A stretch of DNA of 24,875 nucleotides from 1-14-2-50-31-20 sp964617555 (GTDB lineage: Bacteria > Bacteroidota > Ignavibacteria > Ignavibacteriales > Melioribacteraceae): NCBI GenBank assembly GCA_964617555.1, contig CAZTYP010000030.1, positions 1-24,875 on the forward strand, in the 5' to 3' direction. This document shows, in pieces, positions 6,971-15,039 of this stretch. The position numbers were made by a program, and so were the translations under genes. Below the pieces are notes generated by a model. The model saw nothing but the letters and a program-made list of their open reading frames with translations, was not told the origin of the DNA and made no database searches. The first letter of the stretch is position 1. Each line of letters begins with the position of its first letter.

Positions 6971-7951
6971 ATGGCAAAAAAGAGAATTTTAAGCGGAATG
7001 CGTCCTACCGGAAAGCTTCATATAGGGCATTATGTAGGAGCATTGGAAAACTGGGTTAAGCTGCAAAATGAATATGAAAATTATCATTTAATAGCTGATT
7101 ACCATGTGCTTACCACGTCGTTAAAAAATGATGATATGTATAAAAACACAATTGATATGGTAATTGATTGGCTTGCTTCCGGCTTGGACCCCGTTAAGTC
7201 CCCGATATTTCGTCAGTCGCAAATTAAAGAACATACGGAATTGCATCTTATTTTTTCAATGTTGGTTACTGCTGCACGTTTGGAAAGAAACCCTACTGTA
7301 AAAGAACAAGTTAGAGATTTAAATATAGAAAATGTTACATACGGCCATCTCGGTTATCCGGTTTTACAATCTGCTGATATTCTGTTGTATAAAGGTGAAG
7401 CTGTTCCGGTTGGAGAAGACCAGGTGCCGCATATCGAAATTACTCGCGAAATTGCAAGAAAATTCAATAATGTTTACGGTAAAGTTTTCCCCGAACCAGA
7501 ACCCAAACTTACAAAATTTGCACGTCTTTCCGGTTTGGATGGAAATGCTAAAATGAGTAAATCCCTTAATAATACAATATTGCTTTCCGATTCTCCGGAA
7601 GAGGTTCGGAAAAAATTGAGAAAAGCTAAAACCGATACACAAAAAGTAAGACGTAATGATCCGGGCAGACCTGAAGTCTGTTTGATTTTTACTTATCAAC
7701 AAAAATTTAACCCTGATGAAATTGAGGAAATAGAAGCAGGATGCCGTTCCGGTGCTTTGGGATGTGCGGATTGCAAAGCAAAATGTTCCGCAAAAATCAG
7801 CGAGTTTTTAAATCCGATTATTGAAAAGAGAAACTATTACGAAAACAATTTGGATGAAGTAAAAGATATTCTTGCAGACGGTGAAAAGCGAGCTAAGGCT
7901 ACGGCAATAAAAACAATGGAAGAAGTTCATTCTGTAATGAAGTTCGGGTAG
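6971..7951 (+). CDS. trpS: Tryptophanyl-tRNA synthetase, with probable [4Fe-4S] site
   Basis: This 326-residue class I aminoacyl-tRNA synthetase charges tRNA-Trp in the cytoplasm. The Rossmann signatures are HIGH (17-20) and AKMSKS (193-198). The length is normal for bacterial TrpRS. The C-terminal anticodon-binding half contains C237, C258, C265 and C268, with a fifth Cys at 272. The spacing is C-x20-C-x6-C-x2-C, very close to the C-x22-C-x6-C-x2-C motif known to hold a [4Fe-4S] cluster in the Thermotoga maritima TrpRS. A metal site here is therefore likely. It is the first gene of a run with scpA (two bases between them), scpB, rluB and lysS. Confidence 0.98.
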   Translation: MAKKRILSGMRPTGKLHIGHYVGALENWVKLQNEYENYHLIADYHVLTTSLKNDDMYKNTIDMVIDWLASGLDPVKSPIFRQSQIKEHTELHLIFSMLVTAARLERNPTVKEQVRDLNIENVTYGHLGYPVLQSADILLYKGEAVPVGEDQVPHIEITREIARKFNNVYGKVFPEPEPKLTKFARLSGLDGNAKMSKSLNNTILLSDSPEEVRKKLRKAKTDTQKVRRNDPGRPEVCLIFTYQQKFNPDEIEEIEAGCRSGALGCADCKAKCSAKISEFLNPIIEKRNYYENNLDEVKDILADGEKRAKATAIKTMEEVHSVMKFG

Positions 7952-7953
7952 AT

Positions 7954-8673
7954 ATGTATAAAATTAATCTTTCAAATTTCGAAGGTCCGTTGGATTTACT
8001 TCTCTTCTTTATTAAGCGGGATGAATTGGATATTTATGATATTCCTATTTCCCATATCACTTCGGAATTTATGAAATATATGGAATTAATAGAGAAATTG
8101 GACCTTGAAATAGCAGGGGATTTTATTTTAATGGCTTCTACTTTAATGCAAATAAAAGCAAAAATGCTTTTGCCGAAGGAGAAGGATGAAAAAGGGGAAG
8201 AGATTGATCCCCGCATCGATTTGGTAAATGCCTTATTGGAATATAAGAGGTATAAAGAGATGTCCGAAGAGTTGTCGATTCAGGAAATGCAACAAAGGCG
8301 TGTTAAATATCGCGGAAATTTTATCGGTGATATAAAACATGCCCCCGACGAATTGGATACCTTGCTTAAAAACATCTCTATTTATGATTTGATAAAAGCA
8401 TATAAGAAAGCATTGGAGAAGAAGCCCGAAGAAGCAGTACATCAAATAATAAAATATAATGTTACAATAGAAGAGCAAATGGAAGAAGTGCTTAATAAAA
8501 CGGATTTCGGCAACGAAATTTCATTTTTGGATTTGGTTAAAGGGATGGCTGAAAAAATACGCATTATTGTTACTTTTATTGCTCTTTTGGAATTAGTAAA
8601 AATGGGGAAAATAGGTTTGAAAGAATCTTCGGAATTTAACAACTTCACTATTTATGGAATTCAAAATGGATAG
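7954..8673 (+). CDS. scpA: Segregation and condensation protein A (ScpA kleisin)
   Basis: ScpA is the kleisin subunit that bridges the Smc dimer and binds ScpB, forming the bacterial condensin that organises the chromosome. The 239-residue protein has the typical N-terminal Smc-neck-binding region NLSNFEGPLDLLLFFIKRDELDIYDIPI (about 5-32), followed by LASTLMQIKAKMLLP-type helices (about 58-75), a central acidic ScpB-binding linker, and a C-terminal winged helix (about 165-239). It begins two bases after the trpS stop and overlaps the scpB start, so the three genes are probably translated from one message. Confidence 0.95.
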   Translation: MYKINLSNFEGPLDLLLFFIKRDELDIYDIPISHITSEFMKYMELIEKLDLEIAGDFILMASTLMQIKAKMLLPKEKDEKGEEIDPRIDLVNALLEYKRYKEMSEELSIQEMQQRRVKYRGNFIGDIKHAPDELDTLLKNISIYDLIKAYKKALEKKPEEAVHQIIKYNVTIEEQMEEVLNKTDFGNEISFLDLVKGMAEKIRIIVTFIALLELVKMGKIGLKESSEFNNFTIYGIQNG

Positions 8674-9319
8674 CATTTATAATTCGGTAATAGAAGCATT
8701 AATATTTTCGTCGGATGACCCGATTCCCGCTGCCGATATTGTTAAAGCAATAAAGGAGATTGACGGAAGTGATACGGAAATAAGCATTAAAGATGTTGAA
8801 AATGCAGTTGAGTATTTGAATAAATTATATGATGAAGATGATAATAAATCCTTTAATATAAAACGTATTGCAAACGGTTATGCATTTGCCACTAAACCTG
8901 AATATGCCAAATATGTTGGATTTTTATCATCTGTAAAAAGTAAGCGCAGATTAAGCCAGGCGGCACTGGAAACCCTTGCCATTATTGCATACAAACAACC
9001 GATTACAAAACCGGAAATAGAAACTTTACGCGGGGTAAATTCCGATTATATGATGAACACTCTCCTCGAAAAAAATCTGATAACAATTAAGGGCCGTGCA
9101 GAAACAATAGGCAGGCCCTTACTTTACATTACTACTGATGAATTTCTTAAGTATTTCGGGCTTAATAAAATTTCCGATTTGCCAAAACCTCGCGAGGTAG
9201 AAGAAATAATGAAAGATGAAGATTTTATTGAGGAAAAACGAAAAATAATGATGAACCAAATTGAAGAAGTTGTGGAAAACGAAGTGGAAAAAGGTGATGA
9301 TGGAAATTCGTCTGAATAA
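8654..9319 (+). CDS. scpB: Segregation and condensation protein B (ScpB)
   Basis: ScpB dimerises and binds the ScpA linker in the Smc-ScpAB condensin. The 221-residue protein has two winged-helix domains. The first begins with YNSVIEALIFSSDDPI (about 8-23) and the second holds the family signature LSQAALETLAIIAYKQPITKPEIE (about 97-120). The acidic, charged C-terminal tail is usual. Two in-frame ATGs are possible: 8654 (20-base overlap with scpA) and 8666 (8-base overlap). Neither has a clear Shine-Dalgarno sequence, so translation is probably coupled to scpA. Its 3' end overlaps the start of rluB. Confidence 0.95.
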   Translation: MEFKMDSIYNSVIEALIFSSDDPIPAADIVKAIKEIDGSDTEISIKDVENAVEYLNKLYDEDDNKSFNIKRIANGYAFATKPEYAKYVGFLSSVKSKRRLSQAALETLAIIAYKQPITKPEIETLRGVNSDYMMNTLLEKNLITIKGRAETIGRPLLYITTDEFLKYFGLNKISDLPKPREVEEIMKDEDFIEEKRKIMMNQIEEVVENEVEKGDDGNSSE

Positions 9320-10007
9320 ATATATCGCGGAAAGCGGTTTTGCTTCCAGAAGAAAAGCCGAAGAGTTTATTGAACAGGGCAGAGTTACAATTAACGGAAA
9401 AGTTGTAACAAATTTGGCAACTAAGATTCGTTCCGAAAGAGATGAAGTGTATGTAGATGATGTTAAGTTAAAACCGAAGAAAAAAATCTACTTTTTACTC
9501 AATAAACCGAAAGGAGTTATTACTTCCACAAGTGATGAAAAGAATCGCAGAACAGTTGTAGATTTAATAAATACTAAAGAAAAAATTTTCCCCGTCGGTA
9601 GATTGGATTATAACACAACCGGTGTACTTTTACTTACTAACGACGGTGAATTTGCAAATAAACTTACGCATCCGAAAAATAATTTTAAAAGAATTTATAT
9701 TGTTACTCTTAATAAAGAATTGGAAGAACGTGATAAAGAAAAACTTTTGCATGGTGTTTTTATTGACAAACGGAAAGGACATTTCACCGAAATAAGTTTC
9801 CCGAAAGAAAAAAACTATAAACTTGTAAAGGTAACCACTGTGGAAGGACGTAATCATTTTGTAAAAAAAATGTTTTCTTCTGTTGGTTACAGAGTTATTA
9901 ACTTGCAACGTGAAAGTTTCGGCGGAATTTCCGCAAAAGGCTTACGTGCGGGCGAATATAAAATTTTAACTTACAAAGAAATTAAAAAATTAATGGATAA
10001 AAAATAG
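9300..10007 (+). CDS. rluB: 23S rRNA pseudouridine synthase, RluB/RsuA family
   Basis: This enzyme isomerises a uridine of rRNA to pseudouridine; the RluB/RsuA type also includes RluF and RluE. The chosen ATG at 9300 gives 235 residues starting MEIRLNKYIAES. An in-frame ATG at 9261 would add a poor extension deep inside scpB, while 9300 lies five bases after AAAAAGG. The S4 RNA-binding domain is at about residues 3-50, and the catalytic domain carries PVGRLDYNTTGVLLLTNDGE, with the catalytic Asp at about residue 103. The scpA-scpB-pseudouridine synthase order is common across bacteria, which supports RluB. RsuA (16S) specificity cannot be excluded from sequence alone. Confidence 0.88.
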   Translation: MEIRLNKYIAESGFASRRKAEEFIEQGRVTINGKVVTNLATKIRSERDEVYVDDVKLKPKKKIYFLLNKPKGVITSTSDEKNRRTVVDLINTKEKIFPVGRLDYNTTGVLLLTNDGEFANKLTHPKNNFKRIYIVTLNKELEERDKEKLLHGVFIDKRKGHFTEISFPKEKNYKLVKVTTVEGRNHFVKKMFSSVGYRVINLQRESFGGISAKGLRAGEYKILTYKEIKKLMDKK

Positions 10008-10015
10008 AGGTTATT

Positions 10016-11521
10016 TTGGAAAATCAAAATCAAAACGAAACCAATGAATTAATTAAAAGAAGACTTGAAGAGCTTAACGAACTCTATAATAAAGGGTTTG
10101 AACCTTTTGCTTACAGTTATGATGTGGATAATTATTCACAATCAATTAAAGATAATTTTGAAAAACTTGAAGGGAAAGATGTGAAAATTGCCGGAAGAAT
10201 AATGGCAATTCGTAGAATGGGTAAGGCTTCGTTTACTCATATTCAAGATAAAGAGGGACGAATACAAATTTATTTAAGAAAAGATGAAATAGGTGATGCT
10301 TACAACGCATTTAAACTTATGGATATCGGAGATATTATAGGTGTTAGCGGATTTGTTTTTAAAACCAGAACCGGGGAAATTTCGGTACACGTAAAAAACT
10401 TAACTTTGCTTGCCAAATCAGTTCGCCCTATTCCGATAGCTAAAGAGAGCGTGGATGAAAACGGTAACAAAGTAATTCACGATCAATTTTCGGATAAAGA
10501 ATTGCGTTATCGACAACGTTATGTTGATTTAATAGTAAATCCTGAAGTTAAAGAAGTTTTCAAAAAACGTTCTTCAATTGTAACCACAATACGCAGTTTT
10601 TTGGATAGTAACGATTTTGTTGAAGTGGAAACACCTGTATTACAACCTATATACGGCGGTGCGGCCGCACGTCCGTTTATTACTCATCATAATACTTTGG
10701 ATATGGACTTATATTTGCGTATTGCCGATGAACTATATTTAAAACGTCTTATAGTCGGTGGATTCGATAGAGTTTACGAGATATCCAAAGATTTTAGAAA
10801 TGAAGGAATAGACAAAACCCACAATCCCGAATTTACAATGCTTGAATTGTATGTTGCTTATAAAGATTATAATTGGATGATGAATTTTGTTGAACAAATG
10901 GTGGAAGATGTTGCATTAAAAGTTTTCGGTAAAACGGAATTTGAAATTGATGGAAAGATGATTAATTTCAAAGGACCGTGGAAACGCCTTTCCATGGTAG
11001 AATCCATTAGAGAGAAGACAGGATTAGATATTTTATCTGCAACTCCGGATGAACTAAAGGCAGAGTTGAAAAAGTACGGTGTTGAACTTGAGCCGGGTGC
11101 AAGTAAAGGAAAATTGATTGACGAACTTTTCGGCGAGGCGGTTGAGCCGTCAATTGTACAACCTACTTTTGTTGTTGATTATCCGATTGAAATTTCTCCT
11201 CTTGCCAAAAAACATCGCAGTAAAAAAGGATTGGTTGAACGCTTTGAAGGATATGTACTCGGAAGGGAAATTTGTAATGCGTTTTCTGAACTAAATGACC
11301 CGATTGACCAGAAAGAACGATTTATGTCGCAAGCAAAAATGCGAGAAGAAGGTGATGATGAAGCTCATCAAATTGATGATGATTATATTCGTGCAATGGA
11401 ATTCGGAATGCCTCCTACTGCAGGACTTGGTATAGGAATAGACAGATTGGTGATGTTGTTAACTAATCAACCGACAATTAGAGATGTTATTCTGTTTCCG
11501 CAAATGAGGCCCGAAAAATAA
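10016..11521 (+). CDS. lysS: Lysyl-tRNA synthetase, class II
   Basis: This 501-residue class IIb synthetase charges tRNA-Lys. The N-terminal OB-fold anticodon-binding domain (about 55-135) includes VKIAGRIMAIRRMGKASF. The catalytic core has motif 2 around FRNEGIDKTHNPEFTMLELY (260-279) and motif 3 near the C-terminus (GLGIGIDRLVMLLTN, about 470-485). The length matches bacterial LysS. The start codon is TTG at 10016, with an AGAGG ribosome binding site six bases upstream; no ATG in frame fits better, and it keeps the short charged N-terminal extension. It follows rluB by 8 bases and ends the operon at a good terminator. Confidence 0.97.
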   Translation: MENQNQNETNELIKRRLEELNELYNKGFEPFAYSYDVDNYSQSIKDNFEKLEGKDVKIAGRIMAIRRMGKASFTHIQDKEGRIQIYLRKDEIGDAYNAFKLMDIGDIIGVSGFVFKTRTGEISVHVKNLTLLAKSVRPIPIAKESVDENGNKVIHDQFSDKELRYRQRYVDLIVNPEVKEVFKKRSSIVTTIRSFLDSNDFVEVETPVLQPIYGGAAARPFITHHNTLDMDLYLRIADELYLKRLIVGGFDRVYEISKDFRNEGIDKTHNPEFTMLELYVAYKDYNWMMNFVEQMVEDVALKVFGKTEFEIDGKMINFKGPWKRLSMVESIREKTGLDILSATPDELKAELKKYGVELEPGASKGKLIDELFGEAVEPSIVQPTFVVDYPIEISPLAKKHRSKKGLVERFEGYVLGREICNAFSELNDPIDQKERFMSQAKMREEGDDEAHQIDDDYIRAMEFGMPPTAGLGIGIDRLVMLLTNQPTIRDVILFPQMRPEK

Positions 11522-11537
11522 ATGTGTTTGTCTTAAT

Positions 11538-11565
11538 AAGCCCTTCCGTGCAGAGGGGCTTTGTT
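11538..11565 (+). terminator. Intrinsic terminator after lysS
   Basis: AAGCCCTTC (11538-11546) pairs with GAGGGGCTT (11553-11561) in a nine-pair stem with one G-U pair and a six-base loop, followed by UUGUU. It lies 16 bases past the lysS stop and closes the trpS-scpAB-rluB-lysS run. Confidence 0.8.
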
Positions 11566-11616
11566 AGGATACGCCAATACAGTGTTTTGTTTTATTAATT
11601 TAATTAGCATAAAACT

Positions 11617-12609
11617 ATGTTAAAACAACGTCCAAATATTTTACTTCTTTTTATTATTGGCTTTTCTTTTTGCTGTTCTAAAAATCTGTTTGGACAAAAC
11701 GATTCTACAAAAACAAAATACTATTCTTTAAGCCATTTACGTGAATTACGGTTCAAACAACAAATAGAAAAAATTGATCCTTTGGAACAAGATATCAACT
11801 ACCCCGTATTTGGAGCGATTAGTTTAAGTTATGCTTATGCTATCTACGAAATAAATAATTATTACCAAAACACATGGTGGAAAACTGATACAAACTATAT
11901 TGATGACGGTTCTTTTCATGTTGTAAACGATTGGGATTACGCTCTTTGGCTCGATAAAATAGGGCATGCGTACGGAACTACATTAATTTCTCATTTTTTT
12001 TCAGCCGGATTTCAAGCGGCAAATCTTAATCAAGAACTTTCTACTTGGCTTGGGGCACTGGGAGGCTTGAGTATGCAGTTGTATGTGGAAATCCAAGACG
12101 GCTTTGCTCCCATTGATAAAACCAGTGGTGAACCTAAGTGGGGATTTAGCCCCGGAGATGCCGTAGCGGATCTTTTGGGTGCCGGATACTTTGTTGCCCG
12201 TTATTATTATCCGTATCTAAATAATTTCCAAATGAGAGTAAGCTATTATCCAAGCGATGCAATGCTTGACGGGAGAAAACCCGATCATAATATTTCGGAC
12301 GATTATGACGGACAAAAAATGTGGCTTGCTTTTCGAATGGAGAATCTTCTCCCTAAATCTTGGGCAAAGTACTGGCCCGATTTTCTTATGCTTTCTGCCG
12401 GATACGGTGTTACGGGTATTGGCGATTATGATTGCGGAAAAAAAACGCAACCGAGTTATTATTTGGCTTTTGATATTGACGCAAGTAGAATCCCCATATA
12501 CGGTGAATTTGCGGAATTTATTAAAAATACATTTAATTATTTTCATTTCCCTCTTCCCGGTATCAAATTCTCGGAACAAGGAGTATCATTTATGCTGATT
12601 TCTTATTAA
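11617..12609 (+). CDS. DUF2279-like exported protein of unknown function
   Basis: This 330-residue protein has an N-terminal signal peptide (hydrophobic core LLLFIIGFSFCC, probable cleavage after NLFG). The Cys pair is not in a good lipobox, so it is probably not a lipoprotein. The central part carries the features I associate with DUF2279/YfiM: LDKIGHAYGT (112-120) in the first helix, EIQDGF (158-163) and WGFSPGD (175-181) followed by a hydrophobic helix. The C-terminal 130 residues alternate polar and hydrophobic residues with many aromatics and could form a small beta-rich domain. It comes after the lysS terminator and before a glycosyltransferase and a Wzi-like barrel, hinting at an envelope role. 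The function is unknown. Confidence 0.7.
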   Translation: MLKQRPNILLLFIIGFSFCCSKNLFGQNDSTKTKYYSLSHLRELRFKQQIEKIDPLEQDINYPVFGAISLSYAYAIYEINNYYQNTWWKTDTNYIDDGSFHVVNDWDYALWLDKIGHAYGTTLISHFFSAGFQAANLNQELSTWLGALGGLSMQLYVEIQDGFAPIDKTSGEPKWGFSPGDAVADLLGAGYFVARYYYPYLNNFQMRVSYYPSDAMLDGRKPDHNISDDYDGQKMWLAFRMENLLPKSWAKYWPDFLMLSAGYGVTGIGDYDCGKKTQPSYYLAFDIDASRIPIYGEFAEFIKNTFNYFHFPLPGIKFSEQGVSFMLISY

Positions 12610-12646
12610 TTATTAAACAGAGAACAAAAGGGAACCATTATTTTTT

Positions 12647-13375
12647 ATGAAATACAGTATCATTATACCAACGTTAAATGAAGAAAAACTTTTGCCGCAA
12701 TTGCTAAATCAATTATCATCAGAGAGACTTAAGGAAAAATATAATTTTGAAATCATCATATCGGACGGAAACAGCAAAGATTCTACAATTCAAATTGCAA
12801 AAAAATATACCGATAAAATAATTGTTCATACCGGAAATATGAGGCAAACAATAGCTGAAGGCAGAAATGAGGGAGCAAAAATTGCCTCAGGTGAAATACT
12901 TATTTTTTTGGACGGTGATATATTGTTCGATGATGTTAGCCTTTTTTTTAAAAAAATTGAGTCTGTTTTTAAAAATAAAAATTATTTGGCAATGACATGT
13001 TATATCAATATTCATCCAGAAGAAAAGATATTCGGCGATAAAATATTTTTGAATTTTTATAATTGGTATTTTCGCTTTCTTAATAATATCGGCGTTGGAA
13101 TGGGTAGAGGAGAATGCCAAATTATTCCTAAAACCGTTTTTAATGAAATTGGCGGTTATAATACGAAATTGGTTGCCGGAGAAGATTTCGATTTATTCAA
13201 ACGAATTAGGAAGAAAGGGAAAATTCTGTACGATAAAAATTTAACAATCTACGAATCACCGCGTCGTTATCGAAAATACGGACATGTGAAAATATTTTTT
13301 GCATGGCTATTTAACGCTTTGTCCGTAATATTTGCAAAAAAATCGGTTTCTACCGAATGGGAGGAAATTAGATAA
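12647..13375 (+). CDS. Glycosyltransferase family 2
   Basis: This 242-residue GT-A fold glycosyltransferase should transfer a sugar from a nucleotide or lipid-linked donor. It has SIIIPTLNEEKLLPQLL at the N-terminus, Asp40 in ISDGNSKDST for nucleotide binding, the metal-binding DGD (89-91) in FLDGD, and GEDFDLFKRIRKKG near the C-terminus with the catalytic-region ED. The C-terminal segment KIFFAWLFNALSVIFA is hydrophobic and may associate with the membrane. Its TAA stop overlaps the ATG of the next gene by one base, so it is co-translated with the Wzi-like barrel. The acceptor is unknown; surface polysaccharide or glycolipid is plausible. Confidence 0.85.
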   Translation: MKYSIIIPTLNEEKLLPQLLNQLSSERLKEKYNFEIIISDGNSKDSTIQIAKKYTDKIIVHTGNMRQTIAEGRNEGAKIASGEILIFLDGDILFDDVSLFFKKIESVFKNKNYLAMTCYINIHPEEKIFGDKIFLNFYNWYFRFLNNIGVGMGRGECQIIPKTVFNEIGGYNTKLVAGEDFDLFKRIRKKGKILYDKNLTIYESPRRYRKYGHVKIFFAWLFNALSVIFAKKSVSTEWEEIR

Positions 13376-15036
13376 TGCGTAAAGTTATTATACTCATTTT
13401 TATTTTAACTAATTTTATTTATTCTCAAATTGGCTATGTTAATATTGAGCATCCTGTTTATTCTTTTCTGGACAGGATGCAATTAATACATATAATTGAT
13501 AATTATAATTCTTTTGAACTTCCCAAAACACGCAAAGAAATAACGGATTATCTGAAAATTATAATAAAAAAACGAGCGATCTTAAGTTCCGTCGATTCAA
13601 AAACATTGGATGATTTTATTACCGAATTTAATTTTGATTTGTCCGGCTCCGTAAATTCTTATTATTCTTTGTTTGCCCATGATACAACAACAATCTTTAA
13701 TCAAAAAGAAAAGTTCCTATATTTTTATTCGGATTCTTCAACGTTTAATACATTTATTAATTTTGTCGGAAGTGGCGAAGCCCTCTATTCACGGGATAAA
13801 TTAACTAACGAAAATGCTTCTACAACATTGTTTACTTTCGGAGGTGAAATTCGCGGAACAATCCAAAATCACATCGGGTATTTTGCACGTGCAACTAACG
13901 GCTTACATTTTGGCGATAAGGACCTTGCCGCATTTAAAAGTAACCTAAAATATAATTATAAATACAGCGAAGGCAACCACGATTCCTCCCAATATTTTGA
14001 CGAAACCAGTGCGTATTTAATGGCCGAATATGAACATGTAAAATTTAAAATTGGCAATGACAGAATAAATATCGGTTACGGAATTGCCAAAACAATTATG
14101 GATAATTATATGCCGCCTATGGATTATTTAACAATGCAATTTAACTACTCCGTTTTTTCATATACATTTTTGCATGGTAAATTATTCGGCACTAAAAATG
14201 TTGTTTTTAACCCTTCAAAAGGATGGCAAAGTGTTATTGCGGATAAATATTTTGTTTATCACCGGCTCGGGCTTAATTTTTCCAAGCATTGTCGCTTTGG
14301 TATTGGTGAAACGATTATTTATGCAAACCGAAATATTGACTTTTCATATTTGAATCCGTTTTTGTTTTATAAAAGTGCAGAGCATGCTAATCAAGATAGA
14401 GATAATTCCATGCTCTTTTTCGATTTCCAAAACAATTCGGTAAAAGGACTTTCTTTTTATGCGATGTTATTAATTGATGATGTTGATTTTTCGAAGTTGG
14501 GAACAAATTGGTACGGTAATAAATTCCTTTTTGATGCTGGGGCTTCGTACGAGCTCTTTCCATCGTCGATTCCTCTTACAGTTGCTTTCCAGTATTTACG
14601 AATAAACCCTTATGTTTATTCACACCGTATTAATAATAATAATTATACCAGCTTGAATATAGGATTGGGTTCTAACATTGAACCGAATAGCGAATCCTTT
14701 TTATTTAATATAAAATATAAACCGCATTACAGAGTGAGGTTGGGAATTACCTATCGTTATACAAAACACGGTGCAAATAAAACCGATGCTAACGGGAATG
14801 TATTGGTTAATTACGGTGGAGATATTCTTGTTGGGCATAGAGAAATTGATAGTGATGAAGTAATCTTTTTAAATGGAATTGAAGAAACAATTAATCATTT
14901 TACTGTTACTGCGGAATATGAACCTATAAAAAACTACTTGTTAATTTTACAAACAGATATATTAAAAACAAATAAAGAAAATTTAACTATTTTAAATAAG
15001 AGTATTATCAATTTAATATTTTCAATTAGGATATAA
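13375..15036 (+). CDS. Outer membrane beta-barrel protein, Wzi-like
   Basis: This 553-residue protein has a signal peptide (VIILIFILTNFIYS, cleavage likely before QIG). An N-terminal helical segment VYSFLDRMQLIHIIDNYNSFELPKTRKEITDYL precedes a long region of alternating aromatic/polar strands, for example GYFARATNGLHFGD, NDRINIGYGI, NKFLFDAGASYEL and HYRVRLGITYRY, ending in hydrophobic, aromatic strands. The pattern fits an outer membrane barrel and resembles the Bacteroidota 'capsule assembly Wzi' family, which anchors capsular polysaccharide at the cell surface. The overlap with a GT2 gene supports a surface-glycan role. The family assignment is by general pattern, not by a unique motif. 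Confidence 0.65.
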   Translation: MRKVIILIFILTNFIYSQIGYVNIEHPVYSFLDRMQLIHIIDNYNSFELPKTRKEITDYLKIIIKKRAILSSVDSKTLDDFITEFNFDLSGSVNSYYSLFAHDTTTIFNQKEKFLYFYSDSSTFNTFINFVGSGEALYSRDKLTNENASTTLFTFGGEIRGTIQNHIGYFARATNGLHFGDKDLAAFKSNLKYNYKYSEGNHDSSQYFDETSAYLMAEYEHVKFKIGNDRINIGYGIAKTIMDNYMPPMDYLTMQFNYSVFSYTFLHGKLFGTKNVVFNPSKGWQSVIADKYFVYHRLGLNFSKHCRFGIGETIIYANRNIDFSYLNPFLFYKSAEHANQDRDNSMLFFDFQNNSVKGLSFYAMLLIDDVDFSKLGTNWYGNKFLFDAGASYELFPSSIPLTVAFQYLRINPYVYSHRINNNNYTSLNIGLGSNIEPNSESFLFNIKYKPHYRVRLGITYRYTKHGANKTDANGNVLVNYGGDILVGHREIDSDEVIFLNGIEETINHFTVTAEYEPIKNYLLILQTDILKTNKENLTILNKSIINLIFSIRI

Positions 15037-15039
15037 TTA

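Noticed and set aside
7364..7702. Minus-strand open frame of 112 codons across trpS
   Set aside because: It lies opposite a fully conserved synthetase with intact HIGH and KMSKS motifs; the Phe/Ile/Lys-rich product is typical of antisense shadow frames.
9261..9299. Upstream ATG for the rRNA pseudouridine synthase
   Set aside because: It adds a Lys/Trp-rich extension read from scpB in another frame; the S4 domain starts right after the ATG at 9300, which has a ribosome binding site.
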